From Thalassia testudinum (Eukaryota; Streptophyta; Magnoliopsida; Alismatales; Hydrocharitaceae), in the NCBI GenBank assembly GCA_037157565.1, contig JAZHRO010000073.1, forward strand, positions 91,242,001-91,306,000: 64,000 nt of DNA, read 5' to 3'. Positions within the stretch are counted from its first letter, which is position 1, and each line of letters opens with the position of its first letter. Under the pieces are notes generated by a model that was given only the letters and a program-made list of their open reading frames with translations, was not told the origin of the DNA and did not search any database. The position numbers were made by a program, and so were the translations under genes. Below, piece after piece: positions 19,496-30,288 of the stretch.

Positions 19496-22246
19496 TGAAG
19501 AGAGCCTCATCATGAGCCATAACTAGCCTATTTTAACCTAATAAAGAGAACAAAAGCTCCTACATGACTTAGAAGAGGGCTTAATTGGAGGAATACGTGT
19601 TCTGAGAAGACAATATGAAATAAAGGTTAAAACTGTAATTTTACCATTGCAGTACATAAATGGAATTTTTCAGAGATAGAGCATAGGTCAAATGGTCTAA
19701 ATGAGATAAAAAGTGGGTTGAATCAATCAGAAATGGGTTTATGTGCAATCCAAGAATTAAATGACATTTGGTAACCCTAAAATAGACCCGCTTAATTCAA
19801 CAAGGTTTCGGTCAGGATAAAAATCAAGTAAACTCTCTAAAATTCATGGAAAAATATCCCCTAGTGTTTAGAACATTCAAATTGGCCTTTGGAACCTAGT
19901 TTGACCTCAATTAGGGTCCTAGCTCATTAATTGACCTAATTTAGGTTTTTATGCAAAATGTCCATTCAAACATGGTCAAACCTAAAATCCAACTTCACCA
20001 TTGGATTCCTTAGGTACAAATTAGGCTTGTACGAGAATTTTGACATAAGGGGAGGTCATCTTGACCTATTTTGCATTTTAGTACACCCAATCACATTTTG
20101 GTCCCTATCTTTTGAAAACCATCACATAAACCCCCCTAGCTTTCTCACCAATCTTACAATCAGGTCCCTCCACCATTATTGGGGAAGAATCCTTCTCTAG
20201 AGAGGATGACAGGGGGATACTCTCAGATCCCTCAGAGATCTCCTCCCAGAATTGGAAGGGAGATTCTCTGAGGAATCCCCTTCCATCTGAGCCCGATCAT
20301 GATCTCTGATTCCTATCCAATCTCTCGTGCGAACGCACAAAAGATTTGGATCCCAACCACCTTCCTTCTCCAATGAGACGACAGTGGCTAAAAGCTTGCC
20401 CTCCACGCACCAGAAGCTCGGCCAGCACCTATAAAAAGACCTTCGACCCTCTGCGAAATCTCTCAGACTTGTCTTGGCCATAGAATCCTCCAAATTCCTT
20501 CTCTCCTCTTTCCGGCCAAGAAACCCGCAAGCTCCGACGATTACCTCTCCTCCTTCTCATCACTCTGCTGCCATACCAGCAGTAGAGTCCACTCCACCTC
20601 ATCTTCCCACATCGCGCCCCACCAAGCGCACGCCTCCCTGACCTCCTCTTTGTTGCCGTTATCTCCCTCAAGGTTGTCTTCTCTGACTATGGCACAAACG
20701 AGCCATCTGACTCCGCTGCCCCCTTTCTCTCCCAACAGTCCAGATAAGTTCCCCATCTTCCACTCTTTCATTTCACTGACTTTATTTCACACAATCCCCT
20801 ATCCACCGCCACCTTCCTCATCTCCGGCCACCCTCCGGCGAGACACTCTCGTCGCTCCACAGCCCCACACATCTCGCCTACCATCACATAACCTCCGCCT
20901 CACCTCACTGAGCACCCTCCACTCATCCATAGTCCCTCTACACCACCACAACAACCCCCCAAACACACCCACCCTTCCGACCACAGAGCGACCTAGGAAC
21001 TCACACCTAGGCTGCCCCGCGGCCTGCCACATAGCTCCTCACCTTCGCCGTGACACAACGAAGGTCCCCGGTGATCTGATTAGGCCACGAGGAAGTTTTT
21101 ATGTCAGACAGATTTCAAGCTCCGGTCGCCATTGACGGCAACTCGAGGAAGCTCCACACTTGCTCCAGGCTTCAGGACTGCAAGATTCCTGGTGCTGCAA
21201 ACTTGGGCAGGCCTTGCAAAGATAGTGGACCCAGCGAGTGACGCAACAGAGCTTGCAGTTGTGGGAATTGAAGGCACGGTCTGCTGCGGGAGCGTGAAGG
21301 AAAGCGGTGGGCATTAGTCCCACATCGGTAAGTCACGACGTGCGCGTATCCTTTATATTGTTTTTGTCATATGAGCCTGTTGCCTCCAGTCACACTTGGG
21401 GTGAGGTCCCTCACCTAACCACTATGCCTCGTCCGCGAGTTCACCATGCGGATCTGGCGTGACCTGACCCGACCCTGTCCTGACCACTCCTCGTGCACCA
21501 CACCCACGCCGGTGTGCCTGGACCAAGGCAAGCGATCCAACCCATTTACCCTGCTCTGGGAGAGCGTGCTGAGAGTGGTTTACATAGAGAGAGAGAGACA
21601 CCTGGGTAGATGGTTAGGTTTTGCTATGCGTAGCTGTGTGCAGGATGCAGGGACTTAGCTGCTGTAAGAGGAGGAAGAAAGAAGGAAGGAGGCTCTACCG
21701 AGGAAGAAGAAAGGCAAGGCAGAAAAGAAGAAGAGAGGCCAAAGGGAAATAGAACCAAGGAAGGAAGAAGAAGAAGAAAGGAGGCTCTGCCTAGGAGAAA
21801 GAACAGGCAAAGAAGAAGCGAGGCCAAGGAAAACAAAACTGAAGAAGAAAAAGACAAGGAGCAGACAAAGAAGAAGTGAGGCAAAGGAAAAGAAAAGGAA
21901 GAAGAAAGAGAGAGGAAAGGCAGACCTTGATTGCAAGAAGAAAAGAAATAAAGAAGAGGAACAGAAGCAGCAAGGGAAGAGAAGAAAAGGAGCTCTACTT
22001 TAAGACGTCTGATATTGTATCAGGCATCCATTTTTTTTTCCTTTGAGCAATTTCTTTCTATATCACTCTCATTGAACTAGTCATTTAAAAAGTTGTGTTC
22101 TCAAGTTTTGGAAGTACTTAGATTGCTCCCTGTGTTCGACCTCAGATACTCTGATTTTCGAGTTATAAATCTTTATTTGTTTTCGTGGAAAGTTCGTTTA
22201 TATTACAACGCAATATTTGCTAAAACATGATCTAGCTGCGTCGACA
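19496..22246 (+). mobile_element. Solo LTR of the E family
   Basis: One LTR of 2751 bp starts TGAAGAGAGCC and ends ...CGTCGACA. It has no internal region and is flanked by near-matching 5-mers CATGT (19491-19495) and CCTGT (22247-22251). It sits inside E1's 3' LTR, whose CCTGTG-CGACCTCGG box it splits. Solo LTRs arise by recombination between the two LTRs of one element. It contains TATAAAA at 20432-20438, the best snRNA-type element in the window and a purine-rich tract (21655-22000). Confidence 0.85.
21317..21358 (+). promoter_or_regulatory. Perfect plant USE plus TATA at Pol III spacing (solo LTR)
   Basis: GTCCCACATCG at 21317-21327 matches the plant snRNA upstream sequence element exactly. 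TTATAT begins 25 bases later, at about 21353. This is the arrangement of U6/7SL-type Pol III promoters. It lies about 890 bp downstream of the LTR's ordinary TATA box, so it would be a second, internal promoter. A small hairpin (GGTGAG-GTCC-CTCACC) follows near 21400. No known snRNA body is present. Confidence 0.55.
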
Positions 22247-22374
22247 CCTGTGCTCGACCTCGGATACTTAGGTTTTCGAGTAATAAATTATTATTTGTTA
22301 TCAATGCTTGGTCACCTATACTACAACGCGACTGACTTATACTCATCTAAAACACCCGACAAAGCATTGCAACA

Positions 22375-22963
22375 GGAGGGTTTTGCTCTGAGTTGGTTTC
22401 CCGCTCTCCACTCTTAGCCCTGAGAAGTGTTTGAAAGAAGTCCCTTGTGTGTGAAGAGGGAAGGCTAAAGGAGAAAAGAAGAGATGAGAAGAAGAAAGTT
22501 AGAAGAAAAAGAAGAAGAATAGGAGAAGGCTCTCTAAGGAGCACTGTAGTAGGCGACATTTAAGTCATCTGATTATCAAAATAGACATTTAATCACTGTT
22601 CATTTATTTGATATTAATGAGTGTTTGTTTTGTATATGCTGAAGACTAATAATTAGTGATTCTAGTAACCATTATTTTTTCTTAGACATCTTTTTGCCTC
22701 ACTAAACTCTTGATATGATTATGCTTGTCGTTGAATATCAAATTTGAGTAATTATTATTCATTGAATATCATTATTCTTGTTTTGTTTTCTGTGCTCATT
22801 TATATTTTGATTGAGATTAGCGCGTGAATGTAATACTTGCTCCCAGTGTTTGACCTCGGACTTCTTTTAGATTTCGAGTTATAAATAGTATTTGTTGAGA
22901 GAGCTATTTTGGAGACTTTACTACAACGAGACACTTAAACTCCTATATAGATCCCACTCAACA
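22375..22963 (+). mobile_element. Right part of truncated LTR G
   Basis: This is the continuation of the LTR cut by E1. It begins with the second copy of GGAGG, then has a purine-rich stretch (22440-22550), TTGAATATC repeats, a TTTGACCTCGGACT box, a GAGTTATAAAT segment and an ACTACAACGAG box. It ends ...CACTCAACA at 22963. No primer-binding site follows; the next base is CACTA transposase sequence. Confidence 0.65.
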
Positions 22964-25312
22964 GTTCATTTGGAGTTTATTAAAGGAGTTGTCTATTTCA
23001 TTCAAGTACATGGAGGTAAAATTTATACATTCCCCCATGAGATAACCTTTTGGAATTGAACCTTCCAACTTTGGCTTGTTCAAGACATAATCTTTTAGCT
23101 TTTTCAAAAATCGCTCCACAGGATACATCCATTTGAATTGTATAGGTCCACCGATTCTTGATTCATTTGCAAGATGCAATCTGAGATGAAAAATTACATC
23201 CAAGAAGGTTGGGGGATGAATCTATTCCATCTTATAGAGAGTAATGACTATTTGTTTATCCCTGTGATCCAGCATATCATTTTGTAGCATCTTTAAACAA
23301 ATAGTTTTGAAAAATCTGCTCATTTCTGTGAATGAATCAACAACTGGCTTAGGGAGTATCTCCCATATCGCTAGTGGAAATAATACTTGAATATAAATGC
23401 GAGAGTCAAGACTTTGCAAGCCAAATATCTTCTTCTACGCTTCATTCACATAATAAGAAAGTTGTGACGAAAACCCATCTGGCACCCAAATGTCTTTTAA
23501 GAAGGAGAACAATCTTGTCTTTGGTCCTAATTCAAGCTGTAAATAGCAGATGGGAAGTAACCATCCTCCTCATGAATATGCAGCTCCGGACGTAACCCCA
23601 AACTCTTCATGTTTTTTCTTATTTTCACCATATCGTTGGGATTATCAGTTAGATTTAATGCATCTAAGATGTTATCCATCACATTCTTTTTGATGTACAT
23701 AGCATTTAAATTATGTGGTATTGTCAAATCTTTCTAGTATGACAGCTCCATAAGAAAATGCTTTTCTTTCAACACAGAGAATTTTTCAAGGCCATCTGGT
23801 CTTGTTTGAATGGTCGACCCAACCGTATCTCACCCATTTCTTGTAATCTCTGCATTGTAACCTAACTTGTCTACTTGATAGAATCTGCACTAAGTTTATT
23901 CTTTGGATTTTTCATTGAATACCCACACATCTTGCTATCAAATTTACCCTTGAATTGCGATGTTTTCCATCTATGTTCAATGGGCAGAAATCTACACTGT
24001 TCTAAGTAACAAGAACTTCTTACTTTTCAGCAGTCGCAGGTAATGAGTATCTTCCATACAGAATGCGCAAGCAAGCTTTCCTTTAGCACTCCAACTTGAC
24101 AAATTTGCGTATTCTGAGAAGTCGTTTATGGTCCACAATAGTGCCACATGCATATTGTAGAATTCTTTCTTTTCTGCATCATACGTCTTCACGTCGGTGT
24201 ACCACAACTGTTTCAGTTCATCGATCAATAGCTGGAGATAAACATCTATTGCATTTCCTAGTTATTTTGGATCAGGGATTAATAGGGTCAGCAATATGAA
24301 TGATCTCGTACACAACCAGGGAGGTAAGTTATAAGTGACCATTACCACTGGCCATATAGAGTACGACAGGTAAATGATTTCTTTCATCAAATCACTTCCA
24401 CTCCTCTGAATCAGAAGGATGGCATATTCTTCCATCTTGAGATTTAGAATCCTGGTGCCATGTCATCCACCGTTAAGTTTTAGTTAATATAAGTAGACGT
24501 TGAAGCATAGGTGGTAATGGGAAGTAACGAAGAACCTTCTGAGGTTGTTTCCTCTTACTTTCATTTTTGCCTCCCTTATATCTCTCATGTCCACATTTGG
24601 GACAGTTACTCAAGTTTACGAATTCATTTCTGAAAATAATGTAATCATTTGGACATGCATCAATCTTCTGACAATCCAAACCAATCCTGCAAATCGATTT
24701 CCTTGCCTCATACGATGAAGCTGGAAAATCATTAGGGTTATTCAACAACTCAACAATAAACTGAAGCATTTTTGACATGAATTTAGCACTAATTCTGTTC
24801 ATAACCTTCAGCTGAAACATCTTCAATAGAAACAACAACTTGGACATTCTCATAACACCGAGAGCAATATGATCCTTAGCAACCTTAACAGCATTATAGA
24901 ATGGATCACAACTGAACAGATCTTCTTTATCTGTATTTATATCCTCTTCTGCTCTCATCTTGTTCAACATTTCTTGTATTTCTTCACCTCCACTATCGGC
25001 AATTTCCTTGTCAATCCCTTCATCTATAGTGTTTTCATTATTTATGACTTTCTCAGTTATCTCCAGTCCATGAGCTACCTAAGTATTGTAATGTTGCCAC
25101 CACCCATTACAAATCTAGTGCACAAGCACAGCGTTATGAACATACAAGGAACCATTCAAATACCCTCTGCATGAGCAGAAGATATTATCATGTTGGTTTC
25201 CTTGCCTAAATATCTTCCTATCGTCATCAAAGGTCCAATCAAGGAATGAAATTACTCAATCCTTATATCTAGTGTAATTTGAACCTTGCAATCCAATCCA
25301 AGATTTGTCCAT
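22964..25312 (-). pseudogene. CACTA (En/Spm) TNP2-type transposase pseudogene
   Basis: TNP2-type transposases cut and join CACTA element ends. Reading from the ATG at 25312: MDKSWIGL...YKD..ISFLDWTF, the transposase-associated domain; then CPKCGHERYKGGK and QKVLRYFPLPPMLQRL (24600-24480). After HPSDSEEWK the frame jumps to YSIWPVVMVTYNLPPWLC (about 24365-24310), so the usual segment between them, which carries a catalytic Asp, is deleted. LIDELKQLW, TINDFSEYANLSSWSAKGKLACAFC, an NLNAMYIKKNVMDNIL block, and a DUF4218 segment RIGGPIQFKWMYPVERFLKKL follow. The frame is broken by many stops and shifts. The 3' end is cut by LTR G at 22963. It is a dead relic. Confidence 0.85.
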
Positions 25313-26838
25313 TATAACCTAAAATTTAATGTAAACAAATCACTTGTTAGGAAGGGAAAGGACTGAATGATGTGTATCTTGATTAAGATTTTCACTTTAT
25401 AGTCCATCCTCAAAGACTTGATCACAAATTAGGTTTGCCCATTACATGTAACCTTCATGAGGTAAAATTTTGGCAACATTTCCCTGTACTTCTTCAGTAA
25501 TCCCCCAATACTAACCTTAGTTAGATTTATTTTAACACCCAGTTAAGTGTACCATAGGAAACTAGATAAGATTAGTTGGTATACTGAAGAAGAGTAGGAA
25601 AAAATAATAGAAATTTCACCGCATAAAGTTATATGTAACGAGCAAACCTAAGTTGTGATCATTCAAGGACCTTCTTTAGTTTGGTACTTCATTGAACTAA
25701 AGTCGACCAAGTCTTATGGTATGCTACAAAAACAACACATCATGCATGTGAGGTATACATACACTTCCTGTATTATCCGTATAACTTGATCATAAGTCTC
25801 GACGGGTGAGTAATTTGACACAATTTGACTTGGAAGACTTTTACCCTATGGGTTAGAATACTTAATGTTTAGCCTTGTGTGCATATATCTTCTTTAGCAA
25901 GTGTGTGTATCTAAATAATAACTAATTCGAACATTAAAGAAATTCTAAAAAATTCGATAGAGTTTCCCCTTAAAATTTAAAGCTTTTCTATAAACCTGCA
26001 TAACAAAATAATAAAACAAATATAAGTAGGCATACCCCACAGAAAATGAATCACTTACAATTAAAATAACATTAAAAGTGGGCACATCCCATATTATTGA
26101 ATGACATTAACAATAATATTCACATATCTACTCCTAAAAGTAGGCACCCCTCACATGCATTTATTGACAAAAAATAATATGTGGGTACACCCCAAATCTA
26201 ACAAAAACCTATATTATCATTTCAATAAATAAAAGCCATTAAAATTATATCTCAAAGTAGTACAACCTCTGATAATGCCCATTAGCGATAACCTATAAAT
26301 TCAGAAATAAAATCGATTAGACAATATATTATTATCTATATAATTATAATTACATGAATTATACAGTAAAAGTCAGATCTTTTATCATGTATGGAGGGGA
26401 CGAGGAGGAGGGTAGTAGGAGGACAAGGATGAGGAGGATGGGAGGAAGTGAGGGAACTTGCTATAACATTGACTATTGAACTATTTAACATAGTTAATTC
26501 TACAACATGCGCTGATATATGTTCATTCTTCCTCAATCAAATGTTTTTCATCTGGGTTTTCAGTGATTGAACATCCATCTTCATCCTCATCCATAACCCC
26601 CTCTCTCCACCCCATCCCTAAAGAGAAAAAAAGAAGAAAAGAAAGATAAAATGCACTTTCCACTATGTTACAACTTCTAGTCTCATCCTTTCAGTGTTGC
26701 TAAAGAGACCAATGGGTCATTTTATTAGCTAGTATTGTAAGACATTTCCGGTGGAGGAAGAGTCAAGATTGGCATAAACATGAATTAAAGCAATTAACTT
26801 TATCAAGGTGCATGCTTGTCTACCCTACCCCATTGATT
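25313..26838 (-). mobile_element. CACTA upstream region with subterminal-type repeats; remainder unassigned
   Basis: This is the region 5' of the transposase relic. Four degenerate copies of GTRGGYAYMCCCC-type repeats occur at 26026-26039, 26078-26091, 26140-26153 and 26181-26194, spaced 41-62 bp apart. CACTA elements carry such short subterminal repeats as binding sites for their second protein (TNPA type). I could not find the CACTA/TAGTG terminal inverted repeat itself. From about 26340 to 26838 I see nothing recognisable. Bases 26834-26838 (TGATT) border the next LTR. Confidence 0.45.
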
Positions 26839-27982
26839 TGCTCGTGTTTCGCGAATTAAAATTAAGGTTTGGAGGACCTGTCGTCGTAGCTCGCAAAACC
26901 CATCTATCAGATAAAATTTATAACCCAAACTTGGAAAGTGAGTCCGAGGTCCAACACGGGGAGGTGAACGTTTGGTTTTGGAAATTCGTGTTTCATTATT
27001 TATTTATTTTTGTCATTTTCGTCATTTCTAATTTTTTTGGTATTTTTGAGAAAGCAAGAGATCAGATTGACAATTGTTTATCTAGCCAATCTACTTGCGA
27101 AAATATAAAAGAGAGAGAAACAATCATAAATTTCTAATCAAATGTTTTTTTACAACTCGAAAGTTGGAAAGATTACACTACGAAAGAAAAAAAGATAGAA
27201 AAAGGTGAGAGAATCCCCCTCGACGGTTGCTCGGAGGACGACTCACTCTGACGTCGCCTGGAGGAAGGTGGTGAAGAGCGGGACGAAGGAGGATGGAGTT
27301 GGAGGATGGGGCTGGACGACGTTGCGGCAAGGATCTTCTTCCCGAAGGGTGGTGAGAGGATGGCCACAGGATACTCTATGAATGGGGATGAGGGGAGGGA
27401 AAACTATTTGGTTTTCTACTCTAGAGGAGCATCCTGGGCTTGGGACAAGCTCTCTCTAGAGCCTTGGAGGTTGTGAGAGGAAGAAGGGAAGAGATGAAGA
27501 GGAATGTAGGGTGTAGGGTAATTTATATAGTGGAGGGAAAAAAGAGCATCCCGCGCATAGACATTCAGCAATAGCTACAAGCGTCACTAAAGGCTGCTTG
27601 AGCTGTCATCGAAGATCTGTGTCTCTTCGTTGCCTTGGCTAGCACACGCACTGCATAGGCCATTTAGTGACAGTTGAAAGTGTCACTAAAGGCCTCTCTT
27701 CTATCGCTGCAAATCCCACGCTGACCACTCACGCCCGCCTGCCATTCCTGAGGTTGGATGAGCCACAACCGTTGGATTCAGAAGTGAAAAGTTGAGATGG
27801 CGCGGAGATCGTGCCACTTGATTGTGCGTGAGATGGCGCGTTCTTAAGGTGCATCGACGGCCGCGTGCTACATCCACGCCCATCGAGTGGTGCCACGTGG
27901 TGACGCCTCTGCTGCTTGATGACATCCAACGGGCGTAATTGAATTGTGTCTGCTCTTTAGTGAATTTGAGCATAGTAGCTGA

Positions 27983-28035
27983 GCTTCGAATGCGCGCTCG
28001 TGCGTTGTAAGTTGAGGCACCCACCATTGTGCTGA
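27983..28035 (-). promoter_or_regulatory. tRNA-like A/B-box pair in left D LTR
   Basis: On the minus strand TCAGCACAATGG (28035-28024) resembles an A-box and GCATTCGAAGC (27993-27983) resembles a B-box, with about 30 bases between them. It is in the sense direction of the LTR, upstream of the TATA box, like the modules in the A, B, C and middle D LTRs. The arms pair poorly. Taken alone it would be weak; the recurrence raises its value. Confidence 0.4.
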
Positions 28036-28210
28036 GGGTCATGTTGTGCTCTATTTAGGAATTAAGCTTCCGTGACACGACCGTTGGATCTTGATCCAAC
28101 GGTTGCGATTGCGCGAAGGCTTCTCTCTACTCAGCTTGAGGCTGGCAGTGTGGTGCTTTATCAACCGTTGGATTTGAATCCAGCAGTTGAGACTCCATAG
28201 GTGTAACTAA

Positions 28211-28302
28211 GGAAGAGGAGCTATGGCTAGGTTGGAGGCTACGATGGTGCTACGTGGCACCATCGTAGCCCTCCAGCCTAGCTATAGCCCCACTTCCCTC
28301 GT
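28211..28302. repeat. Long G-box-centred foldback in left D LTR
   Basis: Two arms of about 40 bases (28211-28250 and 28257-28302) are reverse complements with a handful of mismatches and small gaps. The inner arms, GCTACGATGGTGC and its complement, flank TACGTG. The same palindrome core is a perfect 36-mer in the middle D LTR. The transcript could fold into a long hairpin. Confidence 0.65.
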
Positions 28303-28670
28303 GGCACCATCGTGGCCGTCCATCTTCTTCTTCTTGTGGAGGGTACTATAGAGCTCTGATCGAGGTGATTCCCACTTTGACGAACTGCGACCGTCGCTCT
28401 GAATCCATCCGTACGGTCGGATTCTTCATTCGAAGCCTGTAAAGATGTCACACTGCCTCCTGGCCATGTAAAATGAAGGAATTAATGTACATAACAAACA
28501 ACTATCCTCTCATGATAGCAATCCTCAGTGTTTCAAAAAAAAAATAACATACAACTATCCAAAATGCAATGCAATGGATGTTTATGTAACATTTATATCT
28601 TGATATGCAATGTTAGGCCCAGTAACCATCGTAAATAAGCATTTTATGAAGAATTTATGTGTGTTTATCA

Positions 28671-30283
28671 TACCCCCATTCTTACCTTTTGCTAGTCCCT
28701 AGCAAAATTAACCTAAATGCTATTATAAAAGTAAAATTAAGATTCGATCTCTTAGGCATGATTTGTTGGCTATTTCAAGAACTTCAACCTAAGACCTGGT
28801 TACAAAGGCTCGACAGTGCCCAGGTGTCTACCAGAATGCAGATTGCCCAAGTCCTTGCTTTATTTGAAAAGGGAAGAGACATTCCTTTTCTATTTTTTTT
28901 ATTTTTTTTTTGGACTTTTGGAGTTTGAGAGTTCCAGGATAACTTTTTACGGCTACCCGACCCGCCTAAGACTCGAAAAGGACTCTAACTGCTAAGCATC
29001 TAGTGAAAAGAGTGAAAGACTTACTAGGTAGCCGTTAAAACAGACTTCAGGTTTCTATGACCCTAGGTGACCTTGCCTAGAGGTTTATCTTTTCGAACGG
29101 TAGCTTTCTCCCTACTTTTATTTATGGGGTCAACATAATGGCAAACCTACTGTATATCTCCCGAATTTATTCTACTTCCCCCTTCTTTTCTAAGTATTTT
29201 GGGAATTATTGTGAATTTTTGTGAGCTGGGCTCTGGATAACCAGCCAATGGGCTGTTACCCATGGCAACTTGCTAGCCATACTCGTACGGTGAAGCGTGC
29301 TCTTGTTTTCTTTTTATTTTTACCTTTTTCTATTTTTTTTCTATATATTTCTTTTTCTTTTTTTTTCTAGGTAGGTGGCTTCCCTGATGTAAGATTTACC
29401 TAAAGGCAATACGACGAAAATGATCTTGTAACTGGGCTCTGGACAATCGGCTGATGAGCTGTTACCATCGACAACTTGCCAGCCATACCACCCTAGATAG
29501 TGCATTAGCTACCCAATTTCCAAAGAAACTGCCAAAAGGTGAGTCAGTGCAGAAAGTGTGTATATGCTTAGGCTTAAAGTCCCCTCAAATCAGAGGGCAG
29601 GTTGATAAGTCATATATTTATCACCCCAATTTATTAACCAGTTTAAAATAGAATTACTTGGAGAGGACTCGAGACTAAGTCCACATTCGAGTGGACACCC
29701 AGGTTAATTAAGCCCAAAGGCCTAAAGAGTCTAAGTGTCTAGGTCTTATCGTACCATTTCCTAAAGTTAATAACTTCCAAATGCCTAAGTTCTCTTCTCC
29801 AAATTCTTCTTCCTTTTCATCTTTTTGAATTTTCATAATTTTTAAAGAAACTGAAAGAAATTCTACGAAGTTAAAAAAATGATTTCAGGATAAAGTTTCC
29901 ACCCCCCCATGCCTAAATGATGCAATGTCCTCAATGTAAAAATAAAGACATGAAAAGGCAGAGTAAACAAAATATCACATGAATAACGCGAAAATTTGGT
30001 CAACTCCACGGAGATCGTGGAATATAAAGACGTGCCGAATTTAATGGCTTTAGCGAGGCATAAAATACAAATGAAGAAGAGGTTAAGAATTCACAGGTAT
30101 GGGTCAGAATCAAAATTAAAAGATTGATCCTTAAATTGGTCAGTAGAAGATGTCCACAGGCATGGACCAGATTATGGTGCAGATCCATGCCCCAGGGTCG
30201 AGTGGCTCTAAGGTTCTAGATGAAAATTACCCAGAATCGAAGGTTGTTAAGCTTGCAGGGTTGGGCCTATGGTTTTTTGGTGT
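28671..30283 (-). mobile_element. 3' internal region of D1
   Basis: On the minus strand, from high to low coordinates, it holds the end of the acidic ORF (MDLHHNLVHACGHLLL, 30188-30000) and the conserved post-ORF block (CTAAAGCCATTAAATT, near 30040). The internal G-rich tract (29937-29900), the paired ~60-nt repeats (29492-29430 and 29284-29222) and the terminal polypurine tract (GAATGGGGGTA, ending 28671) follow. The ORF is interrupted by insertion of A2 at 30289. Confidence 0.75.
29222..29492 (-). repeat. Paired ~60-nt repeat of D1
   Basis: Two copies (29222-29284 and 29430-29492) share GGGCTCTGGA, CAACTTGC and AGCCATAC. Between them are a T-rich stretch and GTAGGTGGCTTCCCTGAT. The same pair occurs in A2 (35131-35427), B (47873-48103), C (50180-50440) and D2 (56267-56530). 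Conservation of both copies in five elements suggests an RNA-level function. Confidence 0.65.
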
Positions 30284-30288
30284 GCAGC

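Larger units (their letters stand above)
9108..22374 (+). mobile_element. Element E1: non-autonomous LTR retrotransposon
   Basis: This is a structurally complete element with 5-bp target-site duplications GGAGG at 9103-9107 and 22375-22379. Its order is 5' LTR (9108-11979), tRNA-Asp primer-binding site, leader, decayed acidic ORF, conserved post-ORF block (15113-15150), internal G-rich tract, triple repeat, terminal polypurine tract (16709-16722) and 3' LTR (16723-22374). The 3' LTR is interrupted by a solo LTR. No protease, reverse transcriptase, RNase H or integrase motif is present in the 4.7-kb internal part, so it must have moved with helper proteins. The two LTRs are clearly homologous throughout but differ by many substitutions, so the insertion is not recent. 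Confidence 0.9.
16723..22374 (+). mobile_element. 3' LTR of E1, split by a solo LTR
   Basis: The 3' LTR starts TGATGAGAGCC directly after the polypurine tract GGCATGGGGGTA. It runs to 19495, is interrupted by a solo LTR (19496-22246), resumes at the CGACCTCGG box and ends CATTGCAACA at 22374. Without the insert it is about 2.9 kb, matching the 5' LTR. It carries the TATA box at 17656-17662, a degenerate snRNA-type element at 18556-18597 and a purine tract at 18890-19330. Confidence 0.88.
26839..28670 (-). mobile_element. Left LTR of D (3' LTR of D1)
   Basis: On the minus strand it starts TGATAAACACAC at 28670, directly after the polypurine tract (plus-strand TACCCCCAT at 28671). It ends ...CGCGAAACACGAGCA at 26839. 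Length is 1832 bp. It is homologous to the middle D LTR (39173-40827). It contains a G-box foldback (28211-28302), AACGG inverted pairs near 28080 and 28160, a tRNA-like module (27983-28035), a TTTAGTGAC hairpin (27661-27693), a TATA box (27522-27529) and a leader with low-complexity codons. Confidence 0.85.

Noticed and set aside
21317..21358. A U6, 7SL or other snRNA gene
   Set aside because: The USE and TATA are convincing, but I recognise no snRNA or 7SL sequence downstream and the element recurs within LTRs.
21624..21973. Leu/Phe/Ser-rich minus-strand ORFs resembling membrane proteins
   Set aside because: They are the complement of the purine-rich tract in the E LTR, which reads as TTC/CTT/TCC codons. 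The same artefact appears at 11405-11605 and 18914-19244.
22964..25312. An active CACTA transposase
   Set aside because: It has many stops and frameshifts, the segment with a catalytic Asp is missing, and the 3' end is cut by an LTR.
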